64,000 nucleotides of DNA from an uncultured Prochlorococcus sp. (GTDB lineage: Bacteria; Cyanobacteriota; Cyanobacteriia; PCC-6307; Cyanobiaceae). Position 1 is the first letter of the stretch; each line of letters starts with the position of its first letter. The stretch is from positions 1-64,000 of the forward strand of contig CACGER010000001.1 of NCBI GenBank assembly GCA_902572075.1. Reading direction: 5' to 3'. This document shows positions 45,382 through 55,201 of the stretch, in pieces. The notes beneath the pieces are model-generated. The model searched no databases and had not been told where the DNA came from. It worked only from the letters and a program-made list of their open reading frames with translations. The translations under genes and the position numbers were made by a program.

Positions 45382-46854
45382 ATGCAATTTTCAACATTCC
45401 AAAACAATCTAGATAACTGGCAAGGTGCTTCATTAATTTTTGGAGTTTTAGAGGAAGAAATTGCAAGCCAACTTGAGAACATAAAATTTGTTATTGACCC
45501 TAAATTATTACTAAAAAAAGTTACTCAAAAAAATTTTAAAGGAGAAAAAGGAAAAACTTTAAGCTTTGAATTTTTAGATCAAAAATTAGAAACTTTATTC
45601 ATAGTTGGTCTTGGCAAATCAAAAGACCTAAATAAAAGTGATATAGAAAACTCTATAGGAAATCTAGTTAGGAAAACTGTTGATAAAAATGAAAAAATTA
45701 GCATCTTGCTACCTTGGGAATTTATAAATTCACAACTAGAAATAAATCAATTAGCAGAGTCAGTCAGATTATCTGCTTATAAGGACAATAGATTCAATAA
45801 GAAAAAAGATGAAAAGAAAGTTCTTAAAGAAATAGAGTTCTTGAATTTGAAGAAATTTGAGAATATTAGCTTTGAAGAGACAGCACAAATATGTGAAGGT
45901 GTAGAACTAGCTAGAAGACTTGTAGCCGCCCCTCCAAATAGCCTTACTCCTCAGGAAATGTCTATACAAGCTTCTCAAATAGCTAAAGATCATGGTTTGG
46001 GAGTAAAAATTTTAGAGGCAAAAGATTGTGAATATTTAGGGATGGGTGCCTATTTAGCTGTGGCAAAAGGATCTGATCTAGATCCTAAATTTATACATCT
46101 TACTTTAAAGTCAGAGGGGCCTATAAAAGAAAAGATTGCGCTTGTTGGGAAGGGTTTAACCTTTGATTCCGGAGGATACAATCTGAAAGTGGGAGCCTCT
46201 CAAATTGAAATGATGAAATATGATATGGGCGGAAGCGCTGCAGTTTTAGGAGCAGCAAAAGCACTTGGGGCAATAAAACCCCAAGGATTAGAAATTCATT
46301 TTATTGTGGCATCTTGCGAAAATATGATAAATGGATCTGCAGTACATCCTGGAGATGTAGTTAAAGCATCTAATGGTAAGACAATTGAAATAAATAACAC
46401 TGATGCTGAGGGTAGACTCACATTAGCTGATGCTTTAACTTACGCATCAAATTTAAAACCTGATTCAATAATAGATCTCGCAACTTTAACAGGAGCTATC
46501 GTTGTTGCATTAGGGAATGATGTAGCTGGATTCTGGAGCAATAATGATGATCTAGCAAATGACCTAAAAGCCGCATCAGCCCAGTCTGGAGAAGAATTAT
46601 GGCAAATGCCTTTACAAAAATCTTATAAAGAAGGTTTAAAGTCTCATATAGCTGACATGAAAAATACAGGTCCAAGAGCAGGTGGCTCAATAACTGCTGC
46701 TTTGTTTTTAGAAGAATTCTTTGACAAAGAGATTAAATGGGCTCATATTGATATTGCTGGGACTTGTTGGACTGACAAGAATAAGGGAATTAACCCGTCT
46801 GGTGCAACCGGTTTTGGAGTTAAAACTCTTGTTCAATGGATTAAAAATAAATAA
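45382..46854 (+). CDS. pepA: Leucyl aminopeptidase (M17)
   Basis: Hexameric di-metal exopeptidase. The N-terminal macro-like domain is followed by the catalytic domain with [16 protein letters not shown] (metal Asp), [14 protein letters not shown] and the family signature [14 protein letters not shown], plus the LATLTGA and [14 protein letters not shown] ends. Length 490 residues. It lies 24 bp after the GIY-YIG gene on the same strand and is tail to tail with msrA. Confidence 0.96.
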   Translation: MQFSTFQNNLDNWQGASLIFGVLEEEIASQLENIKFVIDPKLLLKKVTQKNFKGEKGKTLSFEFLDQKLETLFIVGLGKSKDLNKSDIENSIGNLVRKTVDKNEKISILLPWEFINSQLEINQLAESVRLSAYKDNRFNKKKDEKKVLKEIEFLNLKKFENISFEETAQICEGVELARRLVAAPPNSLTPQEMSIQASQIAKDHGLGVKILEAKDCEYLGMGAYLAVAKGSDLDPKFIHLTLKSEGPIKEKIALVGKGLTFDSGGYNLKVGASQIEMMKYDMGGSAAVLGAAKALGAIKPQGLEIHFIVASCENMINGSAVHPGDVVKASNGKTIEINNTDAEGRLTLADALTYASNLKPDSIIDLATLTGAIVVALGNDVAGFWSNNDDLANDLKAASAQSGEELWQMPLQKSYKEGLKSHIADMKNTGPRAGGSITAALFLEEFFDKEIKWAHIDIAGTCWTDKNKGINPSGATGFGVKTLVQWIKNK

Positions 46855-46865
46855 CTATATTTAAA

Positions 46866-47468
46866 TCATTCATTCCAAAGATTTGTTGATCTAGCGTTAT
46901 CGCCCCATAATTTATCCAACCTTTGATCTCTCCCACATGAGAATCTATAAAACTTATATTTTAATTCATTTCTCTCAGCAAAATCCTGATGATATTCTTC
47001 AGCTAACCAAAATTGACCTTTTGACTTTAATTCCACAGATATTTTTTCTAATGGCACTTGCAACTCATTGGAGGCCGAAACAATTGCATTTTTTGCATCA
47101 CTTTCCTCTGTTTCATCTTTGAAAAAGATCACTGGCCTATAAGAATCTCCACGATCACAAAATTGACCCTTGGCGTCCAAAGGATCAATATTTCTGAAAT
47201 AGAGTCTAAGTATCTCGGGTAAAGTTACCAATTGGGGTTCATAATCAACCAAAACCACTTCTTGATGTCCTTCATGATTTTCGTAGGTTGGATTTTGTAA
47301 ATCCCCGCCTGCATAGCCACTTTGAACAAAATTAATCCCTTTTAATGACTCTAAATCATGTTCTAAACACCAAAAACAACCTCCTGCAAGAATCAATTCC
47401 TCTGCAAAAGCGTTGACGGGGCTCATAAATATTGAAAAAGCGATTAGTAGAGATAACAAATAGTTCAT
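46866..47468 (-). CDS. msrA: Peptide methionine sulfoxide reductase MsrA, exported
   Basis: Reduces methionine-S-sulfoxide in proteins. The catalytic Cys31 is in AGGCFWCLEHD, with the substrate pocket VQSGYAGGDLQNPTYEN and the HQDF...YKF end present. A signal peptide (MNYLLSLLIAFSIFMSPVNA, then FAEE) sends it to the periplasm or lumen, unlike the usual cytoplasmic MsrA. Length 200 residues. It lies 16 bp downstream of lpxB on the same strand. Confidence 0.93.
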   Translation of the reverse strand: MNYLLSLLIAFSIFMSPVNAFAEELILAGGCFWCLEHDLESLKGINFVQSGYAGGDLQNPTYENHEGHQEVVLVDYEPQLVTLPEILRLYFRNIDPLDAKGQFCDRGDSYRPVIFFKDETEESDAKNAIVSASNELQVPLEKISVELKSKGQFWLAEEYHQDFAERNELKYKFYRFSCGRDQRLDKLWGDNARSTNLWNE

Positions 47469-47484
47469 CTTTTTATTGTAAAGT

Positions 47485-48663
47485 TTAAATAATAGAATTA
47501 ATAATCTCTTTTGCAGTTCTTTGAACTACGCCCTCTTCACCTAATTCTTTTTTTAAAAAAGCATAACCTTTTTTTATTTTTATTTTTTCTGACTTTCCCT
47601 CAAGAATCCTGCATGATTTATAGAAAATTTTATTTTCGTCAAACTCTTTCTGTACAAACTCAGGAATTATTAATTTATTAATTAACAAATTTACAGGAGA
47701 AATAAATCTTACTTTGAAATTGAGTATTTTTTTTGCAATAAAAGCAGTTACCCTACTTACTCTATAACCAACAATCTGTGGAATTCCATATAAAGCTAAT
47801 TCCATATTAACTGTCCCAGATTTACAAAAAGCAATTTTAGTGAGCGAATAAATATAAGGCTTTAATTTTGCACTATCTTTTTGAGAAATCACAAGGCCTT
47901 TAACTTGATATTTTCTAAAGGCTTTTTTGAATGTTTCATCAAAAACACTTCTACAGGAGGGAATATAGACAACCAAACTTGGATATTTTTGTTGCAATTT
48001 TTTAGCCGCTCTCATAAAAGTAGGTAATATATATCTTAATTCTTGAGGTCTTGATGCGGGCATCAAAAGTAGGATGTTTTGATCTGGGCGAAGGTTGAGA
48101 ATAGTTCTTGCATCTTTCTTTAGAGGAAGTTTTTTTGTCAAATCAATCATTGGATGTCCAACCCACAAAACATTTCCACCCCTTTTTTTATAAAATTCTG
48201 CTTCTTTCTTGAAAATCGCAAAAATTTTATCCGAAAATTTTATTAGATTTGTTGTAGTATTGTTGCCAATCCTCCAAGCCCACTCTTGAGGAGCGATATA
48301 GTAAAAAATTGGAATATTAGTCTTCGAACTTTTTAATTTAGTTCCAATTTTTATATTGGGACCCATATAGTCAATCAAAATTAAGCAATCTGGGGGATAT
48401 TTTTTTAGTAATTTATAGAACCTTTTTTGAATTCTTATCGTTGGAAGGATAAGAGGTAAAGCCTCCCAAATCCCTATTGCACTAATTGATGTAGTATCTT
48501 GAAGAATTTTTACACCTTCTTCCTTCATCCTTTGCCCACCTAATCCACAAATTTCTAAATCTACGGATTTTTTTTTAGCCTCCTCTAATAATGCTTTTGA
48601 TAACAAACTTCCATGCAAATCGCCAGAGACTTCTCCAGTACTTATAAATATCTTTTTATTCAT
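47485..48663 (-). CDS. lpxB: Lipid-A-disaccharide synthase
   Basis: Glycosyltransferase (GT19) joining UDP-diacylglucosamine and lipid X to make the lipid A disaccharide. It shows the start FISTGEVSGDLHGSLL, LIDYMGPNIKI, YIAPQEWAW, WVGHPMIDL, LLMPASRPQELRYILPTF and CKSGTVNMELALYG for nucleotide-sugar binding. Length 392 residues. Its ATG overlaps the stop of lpxA by four bases; it is the last lpx gene of the operon. Confidence 0.95.
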   Translation of the reverse strand: MNKKIFISTGEVSGDLHGSLLSKALLEEAKKKSVDLEICGLGGQRMKEEGVKILQDTTSISAIGIWEALPLILPTIRIQKRFYKLLKKYPPDCLILIDYMGPNIKIGTKLKSSKTNIPIFYYIAPQEWAWRIGNNTTTNLIKFSDKIFAIFKKEAEFYKKRGGNVLWVGHPMIDLTKKLPLKKDARTILNLRPDQNILLLMPASRPQELRYILPTFMRAAKKLQQKYPSLVVYIPSCRSVFDETFKKAFRKYQVKGLVISQKDSAKLKPYIYSLTKIAFCKSGTVNMELALYGIPQIVGYRVSRVTAFIAKKILNFKVRFISPVNLLINKLIIPEFVQKEFDENKIFYKSCRILEGKSEKIKIKKGYAFLKKELGEEGVVQRTAKEIINSII

Positions 48664-49502
48664 AAATTCACTACTGGCATTGGTCCTCGTCTTTCTTTAG
48701 ATATTGACTCTTTTAAAAAATTACATAATTTTGTAGATGAAAGATCTAATTCTCCTTTCATTGCTTTTTCTAATGAATTTGTAATAGCATCACTAGATTT
48801 AAAAAGAAGATTCCAAGTACTTTGAAGTAATTTAAAATCAAAATCTTTGTTTTCCATCAAACCACTTCTTTTAATTCCAATCCTATTCAAACCTCTTAAT
48901 CTTCCTGGATGACCTTCTGCTAAACAAAAAGGTGGAACATCTCTATCTACTCTCGTCATTCCTCCAATCATTGCTAAATATCCAATATGTACAAATTGAT
49001 GGATACCTAGACATCCGCCAATAATAGCTTTATCTTCGATCTTTACATGGCCTGCAACTTGTACACCATTTGATAAAACTATACTATTACCTAATTCACA
49101 ATTATGGCCGATATGAGTGTAAGCCATTAACAAATTATTGTTGCCAATAATAGTTTTTTCTCCTTCATCAGTTGCTTTATTAATAGTTACGCATTCTCTA
49201 AAAGTATTATTATTTCCAATAATTACTTCAGTAGGGGCGCCTTTATATTTAAGATCCTGGGGATCAAGACCTATAAAAACACTTGGGAAAATTTTATTAT
49301 TTTTACCAATTTGAGTTCTCCCTGAAATAACAGCATTTGGTCCTATTTCGGTTCCTTTCCCGATAGTCACATTAGGACCGACAATAGCTCCTTGAGAGAT
49401 AATAACGCCATCATGTAATTCGGCACCTGGATCAACAAAAGCATTTGGATGAACTTTTACACCTCTAAAGCTTGAGTTAAATGCAGTATTTTTAGAATCC
49501 AT
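48660..49502 (-). CDS. lpxA: UDP-N-acetylglucosamine acyltransferase
   Basis: First step of lipid A synthesis, adding a 3-hydroxyacyl chain to UDP-GlcNAc. A left-handed beta helix of hexapeptide repeats runs through about residues 12-190, including IGPNAVISGRTQIGKNN and the catalytic His in AYTHIGHNCELG, then a helical C-terminal domain. I used the ATG at 49502 (280 residues), just after fabZ; a TTG at 49514 would add four residues and overlap fabZ. Confidence 0.95.
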   Translation of the reverse strand: MDSKNTAFNSSFRGVKVHPNAFVDPGAELHDGVIISQGAIVGPNVTIGKGTEIGPNAVISGRTQIGKNNKIFPSVFIGLDPQDLKYKGAPTEVIIGNNNTFRECVTINKATDEGEKTIIGNNNLLMAYTHIGHNCELGNSIVLSNGVQVAGHVKIEDKAIIGGCLGIHQFVHIGYLAMIGGMTRVDRDVPPFCLAEGHPGRLRGLNRIGIKRSGLMENKDFDFKLLQSTWNLLFKSSDAITNSLEKAMKGELDLSSTKLCNFLKESISKERRGPMPVVNL

Positions 49503-49506
49503 ATTC

Positions 49507-49965
49507 CTAATCAACTAATGAAAACATTAATTCTCCAGCACAAACCAACTTCCCATCAACATGTGCCTCACCTTTAACCATCCCAAATCTTTGTCTTTTA
49601 ATAGACAATAACTCACAAGAAATTATCAATTGATCTCCAGGCACAACTGGTTTTCTAAATTTAACATTATTGATTCCAGCGAAGACGAAAAGCCCTTTAG
49701 GAAGATCTGGCATTTGTGTCACGATTATTCCTCCAACTTGAGCCATTGATTCAACAATAAGAACACCAGGCATTAATGGTCTCTCAGGAAAGTGTCCCTG
49801 AAATTGAGGCTCATTTATAGTTACATTTTTTACTGCAACAGCTCTCTCCCCAGGGATATGCTCTATGACTTTGTCCACAAGAGCAAAAGGATATCGATGA
49901 GGTAACAAACCTAGTATGTGCTCAGAAGAAAGTTGATTATTTTCACTGGATAATTTATTTTCCAA
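49507..49965 (-). CDS. fabZ: 3-hydroxyacyl-ACP dehydratase FabZ
   Basis: Dehydrates 3-hydroxyacyl-ACP in fatty acid elongation and shares this substrate with LpxA. The hot-dog fold carries the catalytic His in [14 protein letters not shown] and Glu in [20 protein letters not shown]. Length 152 residues with a polar 15-residue lead; the start is TTG at 49965, since no ATG precedes the domain. It lies between lpxC (17 bp upstream) and lpxA. Confidence 0.96.
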   Translation of the reverse strand: MENKLSSENNQLSSEHILGLLPHRYPFALVDKVIEHIPGERAVAVKNVTINEPQFQGHFPERPLMPGVLIVESMAQVGGIIVTQMPDLPKGLFVFAGINNVKFRKPVVPGDQLIISCELLSIKRQRFGMVKGEAHVDGKLVCAGELMFSLVD

Positions 49966-49982
49966 AACAATTAAAGATAAAG

Positions 49983-50819
49983 TTAATTTTTTAGCGAAGA
50001 GGCCAATAAAGCATTTAAAGAATGTGATCCTTTATAAACTAAAATTTGAGCCTTAGGTAACCCTACCAAAGCCAAGTCCCCAATTAGGTCTAAAATTTTA
50101 TGTCTTATTGGTTCATTATCAAATCTTAATGGTGGATTAACCCATTTATCACCATCACAGACAAGGGCATTTTCTAAACTTCCGCCTTTTATTAATCCAA
50201 GTTCACTTAACTCTTGAAATTGATCTTTAAAACCAAATGTTCTGGCAGGAGCAATCATTTCAACAAAACTCTTTGGATTTAAATCAATCACAAAAGTTTG
50301 ATTTCCAATTGCTTTATAATCAAAATTTATAGTAGAAATAATTGTTGTTTTTTCAGAAGGAGTTGCTGCTATAACTGAGCTTTCTTTATTTAAAATTATT
50401 GATTTATTAATCTCTCGAAAGAAATTATCTGGTCTAGGTGCCTTTTTTATTCCTACTTTTTCAAAATCTCTAACCCACTGAATTGCAGATCCATCTAAAA
50501 GAGGAATTTCTTTCCCATCAACCTCAATATGTATATAACTCAAGCCACACCCTGCCATTGAAGATAATAAATGTTCAATAGTATACAAATTTCTCCCCCC
50601 TAATTTAACAGCCGTACAAAGCATCGTACTTCCAATTAAATCCTGAGTTAACTTAAAAATTTCGTTAGGTTTATCCCTAAAAGAGACATAATATCCCTCT
50701 TTCTCAAAGGAGGAAATTTTGACTCTTGTTTTTTCTCCACTATGAAGACCTATACCCTCTCTGGAAATAACACCAGACAAGGTATAGCAAGAATCGTAAT
50801 TAGCAGGCCAAGAAAACAC
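49983..50819 (-). CDS. lpxC: UDP-3-O-acyl-N-acetylglucosamine deacetylase
   Basis: Zinc enzyme and committed step of lipid A synthesis. Zinc ligands are in [11 protein letters not shown] (His) and [15 protein letters not shown] (His and Asp), and the catalytic loop [10 protein letters not shown] is present. Length 278 residues, shorter than proteobacterial LpxC because the C-terminal tail is missing, as is common outside Proteobacteria. The GTG start at 50819 directly abuts the stop of bamA. Confidence 0.95.
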   Translation of the reverse strand: MFSWPANYDSCYTLSGVISREGIGLHSGEKTRVKISSFEKEGYYVSFRDKPNEIFKLTQDLIGSTMLCTAVKLGGRNLYTIEHLLSSMAGCGLSYIHIEVDGKEIPLLDGSAIQWVRDFEKVGIKKAPRPDNFFREINKSIILNKESSVIAATPSEKTTIISTINFDYKAIGNQTFVIDLNPKSFVEMIAPARTFGFKDQFQELSELGLIKGGSLENALVCDGDKWVNPPLRFDNEPIRHKILDLIGDLALVGLPKAQILVYKGSHSLNALLASSLKN

Positions 50820-52973
50820 TTAAAACTTCCATCCAACTCCAAGTGTGTATCTCCAATCTCCACTTAAGTCCTTGCTAGCAACATCCAATCTCAATGGACC
50901 TATAGGTGTTTTAACCCCAACTCCTCCTCCAAGGGAAAAACCAGAACCTGATTTCTGCAATAATTTACCAGGTTTTCCAGGCACTTGCTTTTGAGAGCCT
51001 AGATCACTTGCTGCATCGACGAATAAAGCTCCTGATATCATTCGCCAAACGGGGAATCTATATTCTGCTGTGCCTTCAACAAAACTTTTACTTACCGCCA
51101 AATCGCAAGATCCCCATCCTCTAACAGATGATGTTCCTCCCATACAAAATGCTTCATAGGGAGGCAGTTCCCCAATAATAGTTCCTGCCTTAAATTGAAA
51201 TCCAATGGCTTGAGGACATTCTTCACTCTTAGCATTGCCAGACTTACATGCTTTAGTTAAATTTATTAATTTTGTTGGTATAAAAAATGAATATGAAGCT
51301 CTCATTCTATTAAAAGTTGGGGAGTTTTCCCCTATTGAAACAAATTGTTCTGTACCGAAGGTAAATTTATTTCCTGAAGTTGGGTTGATAGAATTGTTCA
51401 AATTATTTCTAGAAGTACTAGCGATAACACTTACTAACGTATTTTCATCAGGGCATGACCCATCATTTGTAGTAAATCCAATGCAAATTATATCGCTTAT
51501 ATTATTTCTAGTGGTGGTTGGCGTTCTATCACCATAAGGTTTTTTGTTTCCATCACCGTCAATCATCTTTACTTTCTTAAAATTCATTCCCGCAAGAACT
51601 CTCCATTTAGCGACCTTAAATGGATCTCCACCATTAAGTGGCCTTGAGAAAGAAAATCCACCACCAGTTTTTTCTAAAACTATTGATGAAAAACTATCAG
51701 AGCTTGATGGTGTTTGATTATCTACTGAATATAATTTCCCATTTTTTTCACTTTTAAATTCTTGTGGATAATCTCTACTTAAAAAAACATTTGTTCTAAA
51801 AGAAGTTTTATGTTTATCTCCTTTAATCCATGGATCAGATAATGAAAAATTATAGGTGGTTGAATATTCTCCAAAATTTAGATTTAAATTTGTAGACCAT
51901 GCTCTTCCAAATGCATTTGTTTCCTGCAAACCAATTGAGGCAAAGATACCTGAACTATTGCTATATCCAAGTCCACCTGTTAGTGATCCAGTTCTTTGCT
52001 CGCTCACATCTAAAAAAATTATGACTTGATCAGGATTTAAATTATCTGGGCCAAGAGAAACCTTTATATCATCAAATAATGATGTGGCATAGAGTCTACC
52101 TATATCAGCTTCCAAAATTTTTCTATTAAATATTGAACCAGGTTGCGTTTTTAATTCTCTCTTTATGACCCAATCTTTTGTTTTCCCTTTGTTAGGTTTT
52201 CCATCGATAACAAATTCACCATCAGAATCTAGGAATCTTATTTTTACGTCAGATATAATTCCCTCAGAAACTTTTAATGTTATCACTCCGTTATCTGATA
52301 TTCTATCGGGGCCATAAATTCTAGCTAAAGAATAACCCTCTTTCTCATAACGTTTTTTTATTATTTCTATCTTATTTTGAAATTCATTTAAGTTAAGAGT
52401 TGTACCATAATAATTACTAAAAATATCATTTACGTATTCATTAGAGATTACAGAGTTTATTGGTTTAAGACTAACTTTCTTCAAGATTGGATTAGGCACT
52501 ACATTTACAATCAGCCTCACACCAAGAGGCCCTTCTTGAGACTTTATTTTGACTCCTGAAAACCAACCACTAGCATAAATTGCATTAAGGTCTTGATTTA
52601 AAATTCGATTATCAACAATACTTCCAGGTTTTATGCTCATAGAGTCATAAGCAGCCAATTCAAGTTTTCTACCCTCAGGATGATTTTCCCAACCTTCGAT
52701 AATTATTTCTGAGATAAGAACACTTTCTTCATTAATATCATTATTATTTTCTGCAAAAAGAAAATTTTTCTCTTGTTTAATATCAATCTCTTGAAATAAA
52801 CCATTATTAATATTTTGTATCTCTAAGGTTGATATTGATTGATCAAGATTATTAGGCAAAAACTTAGCAGCCAGTTCTGTATTATTTGATATCAAAATCA
52901 AGGGGGAGCAGGCAACATTTGTGAAAACCTTTCCAAATTTTAAAAAATGTTTTTGCATAGAACTTTTTATCAA
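50820..52973 (-). CDS. bamA: Outer membrane assembly protein BamA (Omp85)
   Basis: Inserts beta-barrel proteins into the outer membrane. The N-terminus has a signal-like stretch and about 100 linker residues, then three POTRA domains (about 85-325; for example ISEIIIEGWENHPEG and VKIRFLDSDGEFVIDG). The C-terminal 16-strand barrel (about 330-717) shows GGTSSVRGWGSCDLA, the conserved RGW loop motif (R/G), and ends with aromatic GVGWKF. Three POTRA domains rather than five is the cyanobacterial pattern. The called start is TTG at 52973; the ATG at 52958 is a likely alternative. Confidence 0.94.
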   Translation of the reverse strand: MIKSSMQKHFLKFGKVFTNVACSPLILISNNTELAAKFLPNNLDQSISTLEIQNINNGLFQEIDIKQEKNFLFAENNNDINEESVLISEIIIEGWENHPEGRKLELAAYDSMSIKPGSIVDNRILNQDLNAIYASGWFSGVKIKSQEGPLGVRLIVNVVPNPILKKVSLKPINSVISNEYVNDIFSNYYGTTLNLNEFQNKIEIIKKRYEKEGYSLARIYGPDRISDNGVITLKVSEGIISDVKIRFLDSDGEFVIDGKPNKGKTKDWVIKRELKTQPGSIFNRKILEADIGRLYATSLFDDIKVSLGPDNLNPDQVIIFLDVSEQRTGSLTGGLGYSNSSGIFASIGLQETNAFGRAWSTNLNLNFGEYSTTYNFSLSDPWIKGDKHKTSFRTNVFLSRDYPQEFKSEKNGKLYSVDNQTPSSSDSFSSIVLEKTGGGFSFSRPLNGGDPFKVAKWRVLAGMNFKKVKMIDGDGNKKPYGDRTPTTTRNNISDIICIGFTTNDGSCPDENTLVSVIASTSRNNLNNSINPTSGNKFTFGTEQFVSIGENSPTFNRMRASYSFFIPTKLINLTKACKSGNAKSEECPQAIGFQFKAGTIIGELPPYEAFCMGGTSSVRGWGSCDLAVSKSFVEGTAEYRFPVWRMISGALFVDAASDLGSQKQVPGKPGKLLQKSGSGFSLGGGVGVKTPIGPLRLDVASKDLSGDWRYTLGVGWKF

Positions 52974-52990
52974 AAAATATAAGTCATTAT

Positions 52991-53731
52991 TTATTTAATT
53001 AGATCGGGGAAATCGTTCATTCTTCGGTGAATTTCACTATAAGCTTCAATTAGGCCGCCCAAATCATTCCTAAATCTATCTTTATCTAGACTTACAATTG
53101 TATCATTTTTTTGATTTAGATCCCACAATCTACAATTATCGGGGCTTATTTCGTCTCCAAGAAGAATGTTATTTCTAAAGTCATAACCAAATTCCAACTT
53201 GAAATCCACAAGTTGAAGTTGAATACTTTTAAAAAAGCTTTTTAGGATTACATTAATCTTGAAAGTTAAATTTATTATTAACTCTAAATCCTGAGGGCTT
53301 AATATATTCATCAATTCAATTCTGTCTTTTGTGATAAGGGGATCATTAAGTTCATCATTTTTAAGATAGATATCAATTAATGGTTTTGATAGGAAAGTTC
53401 CTGGTTTTATAGTCGTTTGTTTACATAAAGAGCCATAAGCAGTATTTCTTAGAACGATTTCTAATGGAATTACTTTTATTTTTTTTGCAATCATCGTATT
53501 TTCATTTGCAAGTTCAATAAAGTGAGTTGGAATATTCTTTTTAATAAGAATCTCAAAAATTCTTGCACTTATTAAGCAATTAAGTTTGCCTTTACCTTCA
53601 AATTTTTCTTTTTTCAACGCATTAAAGGCTGTAGCATCATCTTTAAATTCAATTTTTACCTTATCTAAATCATCATGTGTAAAAACTTTTTTTGCTTTGC
53701 CTTCATAAATCAATTTATTTTTATTATTCAT
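52991..53731 (-). CDS. purC: SAICAR synthetase
   Basis: Phosphoribosylaminoimidazole-succinocarboxamide synthase of purine synthesis. ATP-binding start LIYEGKAKKVF, then FKDDATAFNALKK, the substrate motif VIPLEIVLRNTAYGSLCK and LVDFKLEFG...LGDEISPDNCRLWD. Length 246 residues is typical. It may be first in the bamA-lpx operon (bamA follows within 20-33 bp) and is divergent from purD. Confidence 0.96.
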   Translation of the reverse strand: MNNKNKLIYEGKAKKVFTHDDLDKVKIEFKDDATAFNALKKEKFEGKGKLNCLISARIFEILIKKNIPTHFIELANENTMIAKKIKVIPLEIVLRNTAYGSLCKQTTIKPGTFLSKPLIDIYLKNDELNDPLITKDRIELMNILSPQDLELIINLTFKINVILKSFFKSIQLQLVDFKLEFGYDFRNNILLGDEISPDNCRLWDLNQKNDTIVSLDKDRFRNDLGGLIEAYSEIHRRMNDFPDLIK

Positions 53732-53865
53732 TAATTTAAAACCTTATTATGATTACTAAATTAATTTTTGTAATTAACATAATTGTTAGAGGTCAACTTT
53801 AAATGATTTTATTTCATCTTAACTGATTATTCATTGAAACCTCAAAACCTTAAAAAAACAAATAT

Positions 53866-55197
53866 ATGGGAAGTCATTTACCAAGTTCTAAGAGCTTTAT
53901 TAGATTAGAAAATATATTAATAATTGGAAATGGCGGGAGAGAAAACTCTTTGGCTTGGGCTATTCAAAAAAATGAATTAGTTAAAAAAGTTTATTTAATA
54001 CCTGGCAACGCTGGTTCAGAAAGAATAAATAAATGTGAAAGAATAAAAATTGATATAAATAATAAAAATGAATTTGTTGAAAAGCTTAATTTTCTTAAAA
54101 TAGATTTAGTTGTAATCGGACCAGAAATACCTCTAGCAAATGGATTAGCTGATTTTCTGCGCAAAAAGAAATTTAAAGTATTTGGTCCTAATAAAGATGG
54201 AGCAAAATTAGAATTTAGTAAATCTTGGGCAAAGGAATTTATGCAAGACGCAAACATTCCAACTGCAAACTTTTGGAAAGTCGATTCTCTAGAAGAAGCC
54301 AAAAGAATCATCAATTCATCATCAATTCCAATGGTAGTAAAAGCTGATGGTCTAGCTTCAGGTAAAGGTGTTTTTATTCCTAATTCAAAAGATGAATGCT
54401 TTGAAGCGGCAGAGTCAATTTTAAACGGTAGATTTGGCAATTCTGGGAATATAGTTGTTTTGGAAGAAAAAATTCAAGGGCCGGAAGTTTCAGTTTTTGC
54501 TTTATGCGATGGGAAAAGATACACATTACTTCCAACGGCCCAAGATCACAAACGACTGAAGGAGAAAGACAAAGGGCCAAATACAGGCGGTATGGGGGCT
54601 TATTCTCCTGCTCCATTATTAACAGAAGACTACCTTAATAGAATTATCAAAGAGATAATTGAACCTACTATAAATGAACTAAATAAAAGAAATATTGACT
54701 ATAGAGGCGTAATTTACTTTGGGTTAATGATCACGGAATCTGGGCCTAAAGTTATAGAATATAATTGCAGATTTGGAGATCCAGAGTGCCAGACGATAAT
54801 GCCCTTAATGGATCAGGATTTTGTATTTCTTTTGGAGAAATGTGCAATGGGAAAATTAACTAGTGGTGAAAAAATTTATACTTCTGATAAAGTTAGTGGT
54901 TGTGTAATAGCGACATCCAAGGGTTATCCTTGCGAATATGAAACTGGATTTCAAATTAATATAGGTAAGATTGATTCGAATGATTGTCAAATTTTTGACT
55001 CAGGCACCTCTTTTAGTGAAAATGGGGAATTATTAACTAACGGAGGAAGAGTCTTAAGTGTTGTCTGCCAAGATAAAGATTTCGATTTGGTTTTTGAAAA
55101 AGCATATAAGAATTTAAAAGAAATTCATTTTGAGGGTATTTACTTCAGAAATGACATAGGTTATCAAGTCAGAAAAAACTTTTCTAAGGAGAATTAA
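53866..55197 (+). CDS. purD: Phosphoribosylamine--glycine ligase
   Basis: Second step of purine synthesis. An ATP-grasp enzyme with N-terminal NILIIGNGGRENSLAWA, then MVVKADGLASGKGVF, EEKIQGPEVSVFAL, GGMGAYSPAP and the Mg-binding EYNCRFGDPECQ. Length 443 residues, including 15 extra N-terminal residues before the first strand; no closer start is available. nblS follows after 4 bp. Confidence 0.96.
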   Translation: MGSHLPSSKSFIRLENILIIGNGGRENSLAWAIQKNELVKKVYLIPGNAGSERINKCERIKIDINNKNEFVEKLNFLKIDLVVIGPEIPLANGLADFLRKKKFKVFGPNKDGAKLEFSKSWAKEFMQDANIPTANFWKVDSLEEAKRIINSSSIPMVVKADGLASGKGVFIPNSKDECFEAAESILNGRFGNSGNIVVLEEKIQGPEVSVFALCDGKRYTLLPTAQDHKRLKEKDKGPNTGGMGAYSPAPLLTEDYLNRIIKEIIEPTINELNKRNIDYRGVIYFGLMITESGPKVIEYNCRFGDPECQTIMPLMDQDFVFLLEKCAMGKLTSGEKIYTSDKVSGCVIATSKGYPCEYETGFQINIGKIDSNDCQIFDSGTSFSENGELLTNGGRVLSVVCQDKDFDLVFEKAYKNLKEIHFEGIYFRNDIGYQVRKNFSKEN

Positions 55198-55201
55198 GTT
55201 T

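Noticed and set aside
53991..54440. 149-codon open frame on the minus strand
   Set aside because: Antisense inside purD, which has all its ATP-grasp motifs. No independent evidence supports it.
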